Positions 41,729 to 50,813 of a stretch of 56,920 nt of DNA are shown in pieces; the stretch's first letter is position 1; every line of letters starts with the position of its first letter. Origin of the DNA: Oscillospiraceae bacterium (GTDB lineage Bacteria > Bacillota > Clostridia > Oscillospirales > Oscillospiraceae); assembly GCA_009783555.1 (NCBI GenBank), contig WRDH01000016.1, positions 1-56,920 of the forward strand, in the 5' to 3' direction. Below the pieces are notes generated by a model. It had not been told where the DNA came from. It did not search any database and was given only the letters and a program-made list of their open reading frames with translations. The position numbers were made by a program, and so were the translations under genes.

Positions 41729-42865
41729 ATGGCAGATAAAAAGGATTATTATGAGTCATTAGGACTAAAAAAAGATGCGTCAGAAGCAGAGATAAAGAAG
41801 GCTTTTCGTCAGCAGGCTAAGAAGTTCCACCCTGATGTAAATCCGGGTAACTCCAGAGCTGAGGCACGCTTTAAAGAAATCAACGAGGCTTATGAAGTAT
41901 TGTCCGATTCGGACAAAAAGGCACGTTATGACCAGTTCGGACATGCAGGCGTTGATCCCAACTTTGGCGGAGCCGGAGCAGGCGGTCCGTTCGGCGGTGG
42001 TTTCGGCGGCGGCTTCGGTGGCATGGACTTCGATTTAGGCGATATATTCGGCTCAATCTTCGGCGGCGGTGGAGGCGGTGCTTCAACCCGCAGCCGCAAT
42101 GCACCCAGAAAAGGTGAGCGTGTCCGTGCAAACTTGACTATAACATTTGAAGAAGCGGCTTTCGGCTGCGAAAGAGAAATCAGTATTCAACGTGTCGAAA
42201 AATGCGATGACTGTAACGGTTCAGGCTGTAAAAAAGGAACCACGGCAGAAAAATGCTCCGATTGCGGCGGCAGAGGTGTGGTTACAACTCAGCAAAGAAC
42301 GCCTTTCGGTGTTATGCAAAGCACGGCTGACTGTCCGAAATGTAACGGTCGCGGTAAAATCATTCATCAACCATGTGAAAAATGTAAAGGACTCGGCATG
42401 GTCAGGCGCAACCGTACGATAAAGGTAAAAATCCCCGGCGGAATAGACAACGGTCAAACAGTCTCAATGCACGGTCAAGGCAGTGCAGGCGTTAACGGCG
42501 GCGAAGCAGGCGACCTGTTTGTAACTGTGACAATAAGACGCCACGAACACTTTGAGCGAGAAGGCTCGTCGGTACTTCTAAGTATTCCCATATCATTTGT
42601 CCAAGCCACTCTGGGCGCAGATCTCGAAGTCCCGACTCTCGACGGCAAGGTCAAATACACTATCCCGGCAGGAACACAAACAGGCACAGTATTCAGACTA
42701 AAAAACAAAGGCATCCAAAACCTAAGAGGTTCAGGACGCGGCGATCAATATATTACAGTAAAAGTAGCAGTACCGACATCATTGAACAGCGAACAAAGAG
42801 AACTATTGATAAAATATGCCGAAGCCGGCGGCGACACGGTAGACAAAAAAAGACGAAGAAAATAA
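41729..42865 (+). CDS. dnaJ: Molecular chaperone DnaJ
   Basis: DnaJ (about 378 residues) is the Hsp40 co-chaperone. It has a J domain with HPD (KKFHPDVNPGN, about residues 30-40), a glycine/phenylalanine region, four CxxCxGxG zinc motifs (CDDCNGSGC, CSDCGGRG, CPKCNGRG, CEKCKGLG) and the C-terminal substrate domain. The ATG at 41729 (MADKKDYYESLGL) matches homologs. The reading from TTG 41708 would add seven residues inside the hairpin. Confidence 0.97.
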   Translation: MADKKDYYESLGLKKDASEAEIKKAFRQQAKKFHPDVNPGNSRAEARFKEINEAYEVLSDSDKKARYDQFGHAGVDPNFGGAGAGGPFGGGFGGGFGGMDFDLGDIFGSIFGGGGGGASTRSRNAPRKGERVRANLTITFEEAAFGCEREISIQRVEKCDDCNGSGCKKGTTAEKCSDCGGRGVVTTQQRTPFGVMQSTADCPKCNGRGKIIHQPCEKCKGLGMVRRNRTIKVKIPGGIDNGQTVSMHGQGSAGVNGGEAGDLFVTVTIRRHEHFEREGSSVLLSIPISFVQATLGADLEVPTLDGKVKYTIPAGTQTGTVFRLKNKGIQNLRGSGRGDQYITVKVAVPTSLNSEQRELLIKYAEAGGDTVDKKRRRK

Positions 42866-42909
42866 CAAGACAGGGGGACGCAAGACAGGGGGACGGTTCA
42901 TCTGTCTTG
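42866..42909. repeat. GGACGGTTCATCTGTC repeat, copy 1
   Basis: CAAGACAGGGGGACG occurs, followed by a second CAAGACAGGGGGACGGTTCA and TCTGTCTTG. It is inverted-repeat-like (CAAGACAG...CTGTCTTG). It exactly fills the space between the dnaJ and galE stop codons and may act as a terminator or mRNA end. Confidence 0.8.
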
Positions 42910-43923
42910 CTACTCGTACCCTCGCGGATTTTCCTTTTGCCATCGCCAAGTATCCTCGCAAGCCTGCTTCAACGTCTTTTTTGCTTCCCAGCCCAGCTTA
43001 TCTTTTGCTTTATTTGTTGCGGCGTAGCAGACAGCTATGTCGCCGGGGCGGCGGGGAGCTATTTTTTTGTTTATTTTTACACCTGTAGCATCTTCAAATG
43101 CAGATACCAGTTCAAGGACGCTTACACCTTTTCCTGTGCCAAGGTTGAATGTACTAACACCTTTGCTTTCTTCCAGATACTTTATAGCAGCAATGTGACC
43201 CTCAACCAAATCGACAACGTGTATGTAATCTCTTATACATGTTCCATCCGGAGTGTCGTAATCATCACCGTATATATTTAAATACGGAAATATTCCGATT
43301 GCGGTTTGTGTAATTAGCGGCATGATATTGTTTGGGATGTCTTGCGGGTCTTCACCGATTCTGCCGCTCTCATGTGCGCCAATGGGGTTAAAGTAACGCA
43401 GTAGCGCAACTGACATACTATCGTTAGCATTGACCATATCGGTCAACGCTTGCTCGCACACGAACTTTGTCCAACCGTAAGGGTTTGTACATTCGCCTGT
43501 ATGTGATTTTTCTGTGAGTGGCATTTTATTGTTCGCGCTGTAGACTGTTGCGCTTGATGAAAAGATGATTTTGCTGACATCATGCTTTCTCATCATTTCG
43601 CAGAGAATTAGCGTTGAATTAATATTGTTGGCATAGTACTCAAGCGGTTTTTGGACAGATTCGCCTACGGCTTTGAGGCCTGCAAAATGAATCACACAGT
43701 CTATGTCATGCTCCTGAAATATATTATCAAGCTGTTTTTTATTCCTGACATCCATTTCATAAAATAAAAAATCACGTCCGGTGATTTCCTTAACCCGCTT
43801 TATAGCTTCATGCTTACTATTAACAAAGTTGTCAACAGCAATAACCTCATACCCTTGATTCAAAAGCTCAACCATGGCATGAGTGCCAATGTATCCCGCC
43901 CCGCCTGTGACCAGTATTTTCAT
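42910..43923 (-). CDS. galE: UDP-glucose 4-epimerase
   Basis: GalE (337 residues) interconverts UDP-glucose and UDP-galactose with tightly bound NAD. The dinucleotide loop is VTGGAGYIGTH. The catalytic SDR residues are in IFSSSATVYSA and NPYGWTK (Tyr-x3-Lys). LRYFNPIGAHESGRIGEDP is a GalE signature. The length is normal. It is convergent with dnaJ and divergent from the sugar ABC operon. The linkage to sugar uptake is suggestive only. Confidence 0.96.
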   Translation of the reverse strand: MKILVTGGAGYIGTHAMVELLNQGYEVIAVDNFVNSKHEAIKRVKEITGRDFLFYEMDVRNKKQLDNIFQEHDIDCVIHFAGLKAVGESVQKPLEYYANNINSTLILCEMMRKHDVSKIIFSSSATVYSANNKMPLTEKSHTGECTNPYGWTKFVCEQALTDMVNANDSMSVALLRYFNPIGAHESGRIGEDPQDIPNNIMPLITQTAIGIFPYLNIYGDDYDTPDGTCIRDYIHVVDLVEGHIAAIKYLEESKGVSTFNLGTGKGVSVLELVSAFEDATGVKINKKIAPRRPGDIAVCYAATNKAKDKLGWEAKKTLKQACEDTWRWQKENPRGYE

Positions 43924-44091
43924 AACTCTACCTCCGTAAAGTGGGGCGTACCCCGCCTGTAACTAATATTCTCATATGTATTCCTCAAAAATATGAATGA
44001 TAAAATCATTGTGCCTTAAGAAAAACAAAAAATTGCTGTCCTCAACTATACTATAAAAATCTCATCTATGCAAACTCCTTAGCCCGGTAGG

Positions 44092-44123
44092 TAAAGACAG
44101 ATGAACCGTCCCCGTGTCCCGTG
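44092..44123. repeat. GGACGGTTCATCTGTC repeat, copy 2
   Basis: AAAGACAGATGAACCGTCCC, then CGTGTCCCGTG, is the inverted form of the same word, somewhat diverged at one end. Confidence 0.75.
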
Positions 44124-44156
44124 TTAATAAATTGTTATAATCTTTTTCAAAATTTA

Positions 44157-44185
44157 TTTACTTTTTATTTTAGTTACGATATAAT
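44157..44185 (+). promoter_or_regulatory. Sigma-A promoter of the monosaccharide ABC operon
   Basis: TTTACT (44157-44162) and a perfect TATAAT (44180-44185) are 17 bases apart. The start near 44192 leaves a leader of about 50 nt ending in AAGGAGG (44225-44231). Confidence 0.65.
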
Positions 44186-44241
44186 GCTCCTTGTGTGATA
44201 TCCAAATAAAGGATGTTAAAATTTAAGGAGGAATTTATTAA

Positions 44242-45378
44242 ATGAAAAAATTAATCGCACTATTACTCGGGCTTACATTGATGTTAGCCATGGTTGCGGC
44301 TTGCGCCGACGATGCACCCCCCGCAGGCGGCTCCGATGCACCCCCTGCAGGCGGCGGCGATGCACCCCCGGCAGGCGGCGGCAACGACGGTGGTTTTATC
44401 GGTATTGCTATGCCGACACAATCATCCCAGCGTTGGATTGACGACGGCAACAACTTGGTACAACAACTTGAAGCGTTAGGTCACAGAACCATCCTGCAAT
44501 ACGGTGAAGACGTTGTTGCCGATCAAGTATCCCAAATCGAAAACATGATAGTTCAGGGCGTAGATATTTTGGTTATCGCAGCAATCGACGGCGGTTCGCT
44601 GACCGGCGTGTTGGCACAAGCTGCAGCTGCGGGCATCACAGTCATTGCATATGACCGTCTGATCATGGATACCGAGCATGTCGACTACTACACCACATTC
44701 GACAACTTTGCCGTTGGCGTACTACAAGCAACTTCCATACTCGATGGTCTGGGCATTACCGATGGTGAAACAGGTCCGTTTAACATTGAACTGTTCGGCG
44801 GCTCCCCAGACGATAACAACGCGTTCTTCTTCTATGACGGCGCAATGTCTATCCTTCAACCCAAAATCGACGATGGCACACTGGTTGTTAAAAGCGGACA
44901 AATGGGCATGGATGTTGTAGGTACATTAGGCTGGGCTGCTGAAAGAGCTCAGGAACGTATGGACAACTTACTTACAGCTTACTACGCGACTGACCGTATT
45001 GACGCTGTCCTCTCTCCGTATGACGGTCTCAGCATCGGCATTCTCTCCGCTCTTCGCGGCGTAGGCTACGGTTCGCAACAGATTTGGCCGATAGTTTCCG
45101 GTCAAGACGCGGAAGTACCCTCCGTACAATCAATTATCAATGGCGAGCAATTCTCAACAGTATTTAAAGATACAAGAGTATTGGCCGAGTCAACAGTTAA
45201 CATCATCGTAGCTGTGCTGGATGGTCGTCCCGGTCCCGTTAACGACACCACCACATATCACAACAACGTAAAACTCGTACCGTCATTCCTATCACAATCT
45301 GTATCAGTAACCATAGACAACTGGTATGAAGCTCTGATTGAGACAGGATACTACACAGCAGATCAGTTTACTTTCTAA
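44242..45378 (+). CDS. Monosaccharide-binding lipoprotein, ChvE-like
   Basis: This 378-residue ABC solute-binding protein has a lipoprotein signal (Cys21 after AMVAA). Three tandem DAPPAGG repeats (about residues 24-46) follow as a flexible tether. The binding fold is of the ribose/xylose/ChvE type: [20 protein letters not shown], then [20 protein letters not shown], then [19 protein letters not shown]. Aromatic residues (Trp in QRWIDDG, Tyr/Asp in AYDRLI) resemble the sugar pocket. It is probably a broad monosaccharide binder serving the ATPase and permeases downstream. Confidence 0.9.
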   Translation: MKKLIALLLGLTLMLAMVAACADDAPPAGGSDAPPAGGGDAPPAGGGNDGGFIGIAMPTQSSQRWIDDGNNLVQQLEALGHRTILQYGEDVVADQVSQIENMIVQGVDILVIAAIDGGSLTGVLAQAAAAGITVIAYDRLIMDTEHVDYYTTFDNFAVGVLQATSILDGLGITDGETGPFNIELFGGSPDDNNAFFFYDGAMSILQPKIDDGTLVVKSGQMGMDVVGTLGWAAERAQERMDNLLTAYYATDRIDAVLSPYDGLSIGILSALRGVGYGSQQIWPIVSGQDAEVPSVQSIINGEQFSTVFKDTRVLAESTVNIIVAVLDGRPGPVNDTTTYHNNVKLVPSFLSQSVSVTIDNWYEALIETGYYTADQFTF

Positions 45379-45390
45379 ATTAACCGGCAT

Positions 45391-45430
45391 GCGGCATCAG
45401 TTTGGGCGTTGAATCCCAAACAGGTGCCGC
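45391..45430 (+). other. Long hairpin between binding protein and ATPase genes
   Basis: GCGGCA...TGCCGC (45391-45396 with 45425-45430) and GTTTGGG...CCCAAAC (45400-45406 with 45415-45421) stack into a strong stem without a T-run. Such structures often protect the binding-protein mRNA so that it exceeds the membrane parts. Confidence 0.65.
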
Positions 45431-45467
45431 ACAATTCATAAAAGAGACACTAAAGGAAGTGACGTTA

Positions 45468-47000
45468 GTGGATACTTTACTGGAAATGAAATCAATCACA
45501 AAAAGATTCGATACCGTGGTAGCTCTGGACAATGTCAATATGGCAGCGGTAAATGGTGAAATCCATGCTATTGTAGGTGAAAACGGCGCGGGAAAATCAA
45601 CACTGATGAAAGTACTAAGCGGAGTTTACCCGCATGGAGATTACGAGGGTGAAGTTTTCTATAAAGGCTCATTATGCCGTTTCAGGAACATCAAAGACAG
45701 CGAAAAAAGCGGTATTGTTATAATTCATCAGGAATTGGCTCTGATTCCGTACCTTTCCATAGCTGAAAATATTTTCATGGGGCACGAGCAAGCCAAAGGC
45801 GGTGTTATTAACTGGAGAGTTACCCACCAAAAAACCGTTAAGCTATTGGAGCGTATAGGTCTTAGCGAGAACCCGAATACGCTGGTTATAGATATAGGTG
45901 TTGGCAAACAGCAGCTTGTCGAGATTGCAAAGGCACTGGCAAAAAAAGTGGAAGTGCTTGTTCTTGACGAGCCGACGGCTGCCCTAAACGAAATAGAGAG
46001 CGAAAACCTGCTCAACTTGATGTTGGAGCTTAAAAAAGAGGGAATAACCTGTATACTGATATCTCACAAACTAAACGAAGTGTTGAAGGTAGCAGACAGG
46101 ATTACTATATTAAGAGATGGCAAAACCGTCGAAACCTTTGCAAACGATGGTGATGCTGACGAAAACCGTATCATACGCGGTATGGTCGGGCGTGATATCG
46201 CCCACAGATTTCCGCCGCGTGAAACCAAGCCCGGAGAGGTGCTCTTCGAGGTCAAGGATTGGACTGTTTACCACCCGGACATAAGCGATAAAAAAGTGAT
46301 TGACAATGCCAATCTCCATGTTAAACGCGGAGAGGTCGTAGGCATAGCAGGACTGATGGGTGCAGGGCGGACAGAGCTTGCCATGAGTCTTTTCGGTAAA
46401 GCGTATGGTACAAAAATATCGGGAACAATTATTAAAGACGGCAAACCCTTGGCTCTCCACAATATATCTCAAGCTATTGACAACGGCATTGCATATGTCA
46501 CCGAAGACCGGAAGCAATTCGGCTTACTTCTTGATGAAACCATATGCAGGAACATATCGCTTGCAAATCTTAAAGAAGTTTGTAAATACTTAACCGTTGA
46601 TGAATTCAAGGAAAAACGTGTAGCTGAGGATTATCGCAGCAAAATCGACATAAGAGCCCGTGATGTGCAACAACATGCGAAAAATCTGTCCGGCGGGAAC
46701 CAGCAAAAAGTCGTATTGGGTAAATGGTTGTTTGCAGACCCCGAAGTGCTGATTCTCGATGAACCGACCAGGGGTATAGACGTAGGCGCAAAATACGAAA
46801 TTTATCAGATCATTAATCAACTGGCATATGAAGGCAAATGCGTAATTGTAATTTCTTCCGAACTACCTGAAGTTATCGGTCTAAGTGACAGAATTTATGT
46901 AATGAACGAAGGCAGAATCATCGGTGAACTGCCGAAGGAAGAAGCAACGCAAGAGGCTATTATGGAATGTATCATGCAGCACCAAGGGGGGGTACGATGA
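45468..47000 (+). CDS. Sugar ABC transporter ATPase, two tandem ATP-binding domains
   Basis: This protein of about 510 residues is a fused double ATPase of the RbsA/MglA/GguA type. The first domain has Walker [10 protein letters not shown] and Walker [12 protein letters not shown]. The second has a degenerate Walker A ([10 protein letters not shown]), signature LSGGNQQKV and Walker [11 protein letters not shown]. The GTG at 45468 is preferred (AAAGGAAGTGACG upstream). The longer reading from 45402 lies in the hairpin. The stop overlaps the first permease start (ATGA). Confidence 0.95.
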   Translation: MDTLLEMKSITKRFDTVVALDNVNMAAVNGEIHAIVGENGAGKSTLMKVLSGVYPHGDYEGEVFYKGSLCRFRNIKDSEKSGIVIIHQELALIPYLSIAENIFMGHEQAKGGVINWRVTHQKTVKLLERIGLSENPNTLVIDIGVGKQQLVEIAKALAKKVEVLVLDEPTAALNEIESENLLNLMLELKKEGITCILISHKLNEVLKVADRITILRDGKTVETFANDGDADENRIIRGMVGRDIAHRFPPRETKPGEVLFEVKDWTVYHPDISDKKVIDNANLHVKRGEVVGIAGLMGAGRTELAMSLFGKAYGTKISGTIIKDGKPLALHNISQAIDNGIAYVTEDRKQFGLLLDETICRNISLANLKEVCKYLTVDEFKEKRVAEDYRSKIDIRARDVQQHAKNLSGGNQQKVVLGKWLFADPEVLILDEPTRGIDVGAKYEIYQIINQLAYEGKCVIVISSELPEVIGLSDRIYVMNEGRIIGELPKEEATQEAIMECIMQHQGGVR

Positions 47001-48172
47001 ACATCATAAAAGATAATTTACGGCAATATGGTCTTCTTATCGCACTGGTCGGTATAGCAATATTTTTCCAAGTCAGGACAGGAGGAGTCATATTTCTTCC
47101 TAACAACATCACGAACCTTATTCTTCAAAACAGCTATATCCTCATCCTTGCAATAGGTATGACCCTTGTTATTGTAACAGGACGTATTGATCTTTCGGTA
47201 GGAAGTGTCGTTGCCTTTTCGGGTGCGCTAAGCGGTGTCTTTATCGTTGAAATGGGCTGGCCCGTATGGGTTGCTATCTTGATTTGCTTAGTTGCCGGCG
47301 CGGTCATCGGTGCTTTCCACGGTTTCCTGATTGCATACATAAACATACCCTTCTTTGTCGTTACTCTTGCCGGTATGCTGGGTTTTCGCGGTTTGACTAT
47401 GATAATCCTTGACGGACGGATGATTGGACCCTTTCCCGCCCAGTTCCAAATGATGGCTGCAGGGTTTGTACCGGATTTTTTCAACGGCTCAAACTTTAAT
47501 ATAACTGCTGTGGCTGTCTGCGCATTACTTTGCGTGCTATATATATTTTCGGCATTGAGGAAACGCAGAATTGCTCTTAAATATGGAGTAACAGCAATGC
47601 CCATCCCATTTTTGATAGCGTCGATTATAATCGTTACGGCTGCGATTGCTCTGTTTGGTTATTGGTTTGGTGCTGCTAATGGCATACCGAATATTGTGGT
47701 ACTGCTGGGAGTCTTGATTCTCATATACACCTTCCTTACAAATAGAACCATGATGGGCAGACATATTTATGCCTGCGGAAGTAATGCCAAAGCATCGGAA
47801 CTCAGCGGTGTAAAAACCAAACAGGTAGTCTTTTGGGTCTATGTAAGCATGGGAGTGCTGGCGGCTTTGGCGGGTTTAGTGTTCACGGCACGGCTCAACG
47901 CTGCCATGCCCAGAGCAGGTACAGGATTTGAACTGCAAGCAATCGCCGCTGCGTTTATCGGCGGAGCCTCACCGTCCGGCGGTGTCGGTAAAGTCACAGG
48001 TGCTATAATCGGTGCAATGGTCGTCGGAATTATTACCAACGGCATGAGTATATTGGGCATAAGTTTACCCGCACAGCAAATGGTCACCGGCATGGTGCTT
48101 CTGGCTGCCGTTATCTTTGACGTTGTTTCAAAGAACAATGTGCTTAAGCTGAGAAATCCTTTTGCCCGGTAG
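46997..48172 (+). CDS. Sugar ABC transporter permease 1, GguB/RbsC family
   Basis: This 391-residue integral membrane protein has about ten transmembrane segments. Typical motifs are [20 protein letters not shown] and [20 protein letters not shown], the latter being the family signature near the EAA-like loop. The ATG at 46997 overlaps the ATPase stop and has AAGGGGGGG upstream. A second, similar permease follows after ten bases. The RbsC-like family usually works as a homodimer, so a pair of paralogs suggests a heterodimer. Confidence 0.95.
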   Translation: MNIIKDNLRQYGLLIALVGIAIFFQVRTGGVIFLPNNITNLILQNSYILILAIGMTLVIVTGRIDLSVGSVVAFSGALSGVFIVEMGWPVWVAILICLVAGAVIGAFHGFLIAYINIPFFVVTLAGMLGFRGLTMIILDGRMIGPFPAQFQMMAAGFVPDFFNGSNFNITAVAVCALLCVLYIFSALRKRRIALKYGVTAMPIPFLIASIIIVTAAIALFGYWFGAANGIPNIVVLLGVLILIYTFLTNRTMMGRHIYACGSNAKASELSGVKTKQVVFWVYVSMGVLAALAGLVFTARLNAAMPRAGTGFELQAIAAAFIGGASPSGGVGKVTGAIIGAMVVGIITNGMSILGISLPAQQMVTGMVLLAAVIFDVVSKNNVLKLRNPFAR

Positions 48173-48182
48173 GAGGAATACA

Positions 48183-49385
48183 ATGAACATTATAAGAAAA
48201 AACATCAGGCAATATGGCATGATTATCGCTCTGATTGTTATCGCCTTAATTTTTCAGAACTTAACAGACGGGATACTCTTCCGGCCTGCCAATATATCAA
48301 ATTTGGTGACACAAAACGGCTATATTCTTATACTCGCCATCGGGATGGTGCTGGTTATTTTAACGGGTAGAATCGATTTATCGGTTGGTAGTCTGCTTGC
48401 TTTTACCAGTGCTATGAGCGGGATACTGATCGTGCAGATGGAATGGCCTGTGTGGCTGGCAATTATCGCTGTTTTGGTTATCGGAGCTATCTCCGGTGCC
48501 TGGAACGGGTTTTGGATTGCCTATGTAAAAGTCCCGTTTTTTGTCGTCACCCTTGCAGGTATGCTTTTCTTTCGCGGGTTAACAATGTATGTCTTAGACG
48601 GGTTGACAATCAGTAATATCTCCCCGGATTTCCACAGACTGGCAGCCGGTTTTGTACCGGACTTTTTCGGAGGTATATCTATAGGCGGCGCAAGTTATAA
48701 TTTAACAGCTTTGGTTATGTGTGCACTTGCCTCTCTAATACTTATTTTTGCGGAGTTCCGTAAACGCAGAGCAGCACGTTTGTACGAAGCAGGACTGATG
48801 CCTATGCCTTTCCTTATAGCAAGGCTTGCAATTGTTATCGGTGCGATAAATCTGTTCGGTTATTGGTTTTCACAATTCCTCGGGATTCCTAATATGCTGG
48901 TGTTGTTAGCGGCACTAATTGTCATATACAGCTTTGTGGCGGAAAATACTGTTGCAGGAAGACATATCTATGCCACCGGCGGCAATGCTCACGCAGCAGA
49001 ACTTAACGGTATTAAAACTAAACGGGTAGTCTTTTGGGTCTACGTAAACATGGGGGTACTGGCGGCATTGGCAGGTATAATGTTCGCCTCACGACTTAAT
49101 GCCGCGTCAGCCAGAGCTGAAGCCGGGTTTGAGTTGCAAGCAATCGCCGCTGCTTTTATAGGCGGAGCCTCACCGTTTGGCGGTATTGGTAAAGTAACCG
49201 GTGCCATTATCGGTGCTATGCTGATGGGCGTTTTGAACAACGGGCTTAGCCACCTGGGTATAGGCTCTGATGTCCAGCTTGCAATCACAGGAGCGTTTTT
49301 ACTTCTTGCCGTAGCTTTTGATATATACACAAAAAAATCCAAAAGCGGCAAAATGCCTGATCCGCCAAAAGCAAAAAAAGCGTAA
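48183..49385 (+). CDS. Sugar ABC transporter permease 2, tandem paralog
   Basis: This 400-residue permease is parallel to the preceding gene over its whole length ([54 protein letters not shown]). It differs in the middle loops and a lysine-rich C-terminus. AGGAGG lies before the ATG at 48183. The two genes are clearly a tandem duplication that has diverged. Its stop is five bases before the large repeat hairpin. Confidence 0.95.
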   Translation: MNIIRKNIRQYGMIIALIVIALIFQNLTDGILFRPANISNLVTQNGYILILAIGMVLVILTGRIDLSVGSLLAFTSAMSGILIVQMEWPVWLAIIAVLVIGAISGAWNGFWIAYVKVPFFVVTLAGMLFFRGLTMYVLDGLTISNISPDFHRLAAGFVPDFFGGISIGGASYNLTALVMCALASLILIFAEFRKRRAARLYEAGLMPMPFLIARLAIVIGAINLFGYWFSQFLGIPNMLVLLAALIVIYSFVAENTVAGRHIYATGGNAHAAELNGIKTKRVVFWVYVNMGVLAALAGIMFASRLNAASARAEAGFELQAIAAAFIGGASPFGGIGKVTGAIIGAMLMGVLNNGLSHLGIGSDVQLAITGAFLLLAVAFDIYTKKSKSGKMPDPPKAKKA

Positions 49386-49389
49386 ATTA

Positions 49390-49526
49390 TTGTCAGGGGG
49401 ACGGTTCTCCAAGACAGGGGGACGGTTCATCTGTCTTGTTGAGTCCTCAAATAGAGTCACATCCCTTGCAACACCTCCAAGACAGATGAACCGTCCCCCT
49501 GTCTTGGAGAACCGTCCCCCTGACAA
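49390..49526. repeat. 137-bp palindromic repeat with perfect 49-bp arms, copy 3
   Basis: The left arm 49390-49438 and right arm 49478-49526 are perfectly complementary, and each carries two GGGGGACGGTTC words. The loop is 39 bases. The right arm and part of the loop are translated on the minus strand as the C-terminus of the E1-like enzyme. It also lies at the convergent ends of two operons and could terminate both. Confidence 0.92.
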
Positions 49527-50260
49527 CAACCACAGCTTGGATTTTGCTCTATCTTCACTTTCTCGAGACTCAGTTCCAAACCGTTGAACGTTACAATCCC
49601 GTCACTACAAACCTGTTGACCCAACAGGTTTTTTGCAACCTCCATAGCTTGCATAGCACCCAAGACCCCGGGCGTCGGTCCAATCACGGGGACAGGGAAG
49701 ACAGATGAACCGTCCCCCGTAGGTATGCCTTTTGGGAAGATGCAGCGTAAGCAGGCACTTTTACCGGGGATTATTGTCATTAGCTGCCCGTAGTATTCGC
49801 TTACTCCTGCATGTACCAGCGGCTTTTTTGCTTTTATGCAAGCATCGCCCAGGATAAATCTGCTTTCAAAATTATCAAGGCAATCTACTACGATGTCGTA
49901 CTCCGGTATTATTTCTTCTGCTGACTTTTCATCTATATTCATGTCATATACAGTTGTTCTAAGGTCGGGATTTAGTGCTTTCAGTTGTTTGCTTGCTGTC
50001 TTTGCTTTTTGTTTTCCTATATCATCCATTGTAAAAAGGATCTGTCTGTTGAGGTTTGATAGAGCGACTTTGTCACCGTCGCAGAGACCGAGGTGCCCTA
50101 TACCCATTGCGGTCAGGTAGTACAGCACAGGTGCTCCCAGCCCGCCGCAGCCGACGACAAGTACAGATGCTTCGGCTAATTTTTTTTGCCCGTCAATGCC
50201 TATATCTTTCATTATTATCTGACGCGAGTACATCCCCTGTTGTTTTTCGCTTAAAAACAT
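49457..50260 (-). CDS. HesA/MoeB/ThiF-like E1 enzyme with repeat-derived segments
   Basis: This protein of about 267 residues is an adenylating E1-type enzyme for a sulfur-carrier protein. It has the nucleotide loop VVGCGGLGAPVL, DNFESRF, and zinc-ligand Cys pairs CLRC and CGCC. Beside a tungsten aldehyde oxidoreductase it would serve pterin-cofactor synthesis. Two stretches derive from the dispersed GGACGGTTCATCTGTC repeat: TGDGSSVFPV inside the loop after CIFPKGIP, and the last 21 residues after CGCC (QGDGSPRQGDGSSV and onward). The ATG at 50260 follows AAGGAGGC. The inserted segments may impair activity. Confidence 0.85.
   Translation of the reverse strand: MFLSEKQQGMYSRQIIMKDIGIDGQKKLAEASVLVVGCGGLGAPVLYYLTAMGIGHLGLCDGDKVALSNLNRQILFTMDDIGKQKAKTASKQLKALNPDLRTTVYDMNIDEKSAEEIIPEYDIVVDCLDNFESRFILGDACIKAKKPLVHAGVSEYYGQLMTIIPGKSACLRCIFPKGIPTGDGSSVFPVPVIGPTPGVLGAMQAMEVAKNLLGQQVCSDGIVTFNGLELSLEKVKIEQNPSCGCCQGDGSPRQGDGSSVLEVLQGM
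49688..49718. repeat. GGACGGTTCATCTGTC repeat, copy 4, inside a gene
   Basis: GGGGACAGGGAAGACAGATG followed by AACCGTCCCCC lies in frame within the E1-like coding region and yields the peptide TGDGSSV on the minus strand. Confidence 0.8.
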
Positions 50261-50308
50261 AATTGCCTCCTTATCCTTGACCAACTCAAGTCTATGTATT
50301 ACAATATT

Positions 50309-50337
50309 ATTGTATTTTACCGCATAATCAATAGCAA
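50309..50337 (-). promoter_or_regulatory. Promoter candidate for the E1-like gene
   Basis: On the minus strand, TTGCTA (50337-50332) and TACAAT (50314-50309) are 17 bases apart. An overlapping option is TTGACG-N18-TAAAAT (50343-50314). Plus-strand promoters for the ferredoxin gene are not evident in the same gap. Confidence 0.45.
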
Positions 50338-50426
50338 CGTCAAATAATCTATGGCAGAGCATTTTTTATTGTTTGTTATGTATCGTTTGTCATTTGCTAT
50401 TTGTCATTTAGAATGGAGGGACAATA

Positions 50427-50810
50427 ATGAAAAGGTTAGCAGCGGATTCCAAGAAATGTTCAGGTTGCGGGGCTTGTGAGCTTGCTTGCTCAAAAGCTTT
50501 ATTTAAGGTTGAGGACAGGGAAAAGAGTGCGATACGCATAACTGCCCGTGATGAGGGTGGCTTTGATATAGCTGTTTGCGATCAATGCGGCGATTGCGTC
50601 TGGATGTGCTCCGCTATAGCTTTGTCAATAGCTCCCAACGGTGTTGTACGCTTAAACAGAAAAGCATGCGTAGGCTGCCTCATATGCATCGGCGAATGTA
50701 TGAGGAATTACATTTTCTATAACGATGAGTTTCAAACTCCGCTTAAATGTTCAGCATGCGGCATGTGTGTAAAATCATGCCCGACAGGCGCATTAAAAAT
50801 AAAGGAATAG
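50427..50810 (+). CDS. Ferredoxin-type protein with multiple 4Fe-4S clusters
   Basis: This 127-residue iron-sulfur protein has several cluster motifs: CSGCGACELAC, CDQCGDCVWMC, CVGCLICIGEC, and CSACGMCVKSCPTGAL. They suggest four 4Fe-4S clusters in a poly-ferredoxin fold. It ends three bases before the aldehyde oxidoreductase, so it is its likely electron carrier. AATGGAGGG lies before the ATG. Confidence 0.92.
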   Translation: MKRLAADSKKCSGCGACELACSKALFKVEDREKSAIRITARDEGGFDIAVCDQCGDCVWMCSAIALSIAPNGVVRLNRKACVGCLICIGECMRNYIFYNDEFQTPLKCSACGMCVKSCPTGALKIKE

Positions 50811-50813
50811 AAA

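Larger units (their letters stand above)
43924..44241. other. Divergent galE / ABC-transporter intergenic region
   Basis: It is AT-rich. It holds one copy of the GGACGGTTCATCTGTC repeat (44092-44123) and the plus-strand promoter at 44157-44185. No riboswitch-like structure or open frame of note is seen. Confidence 0.5.
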
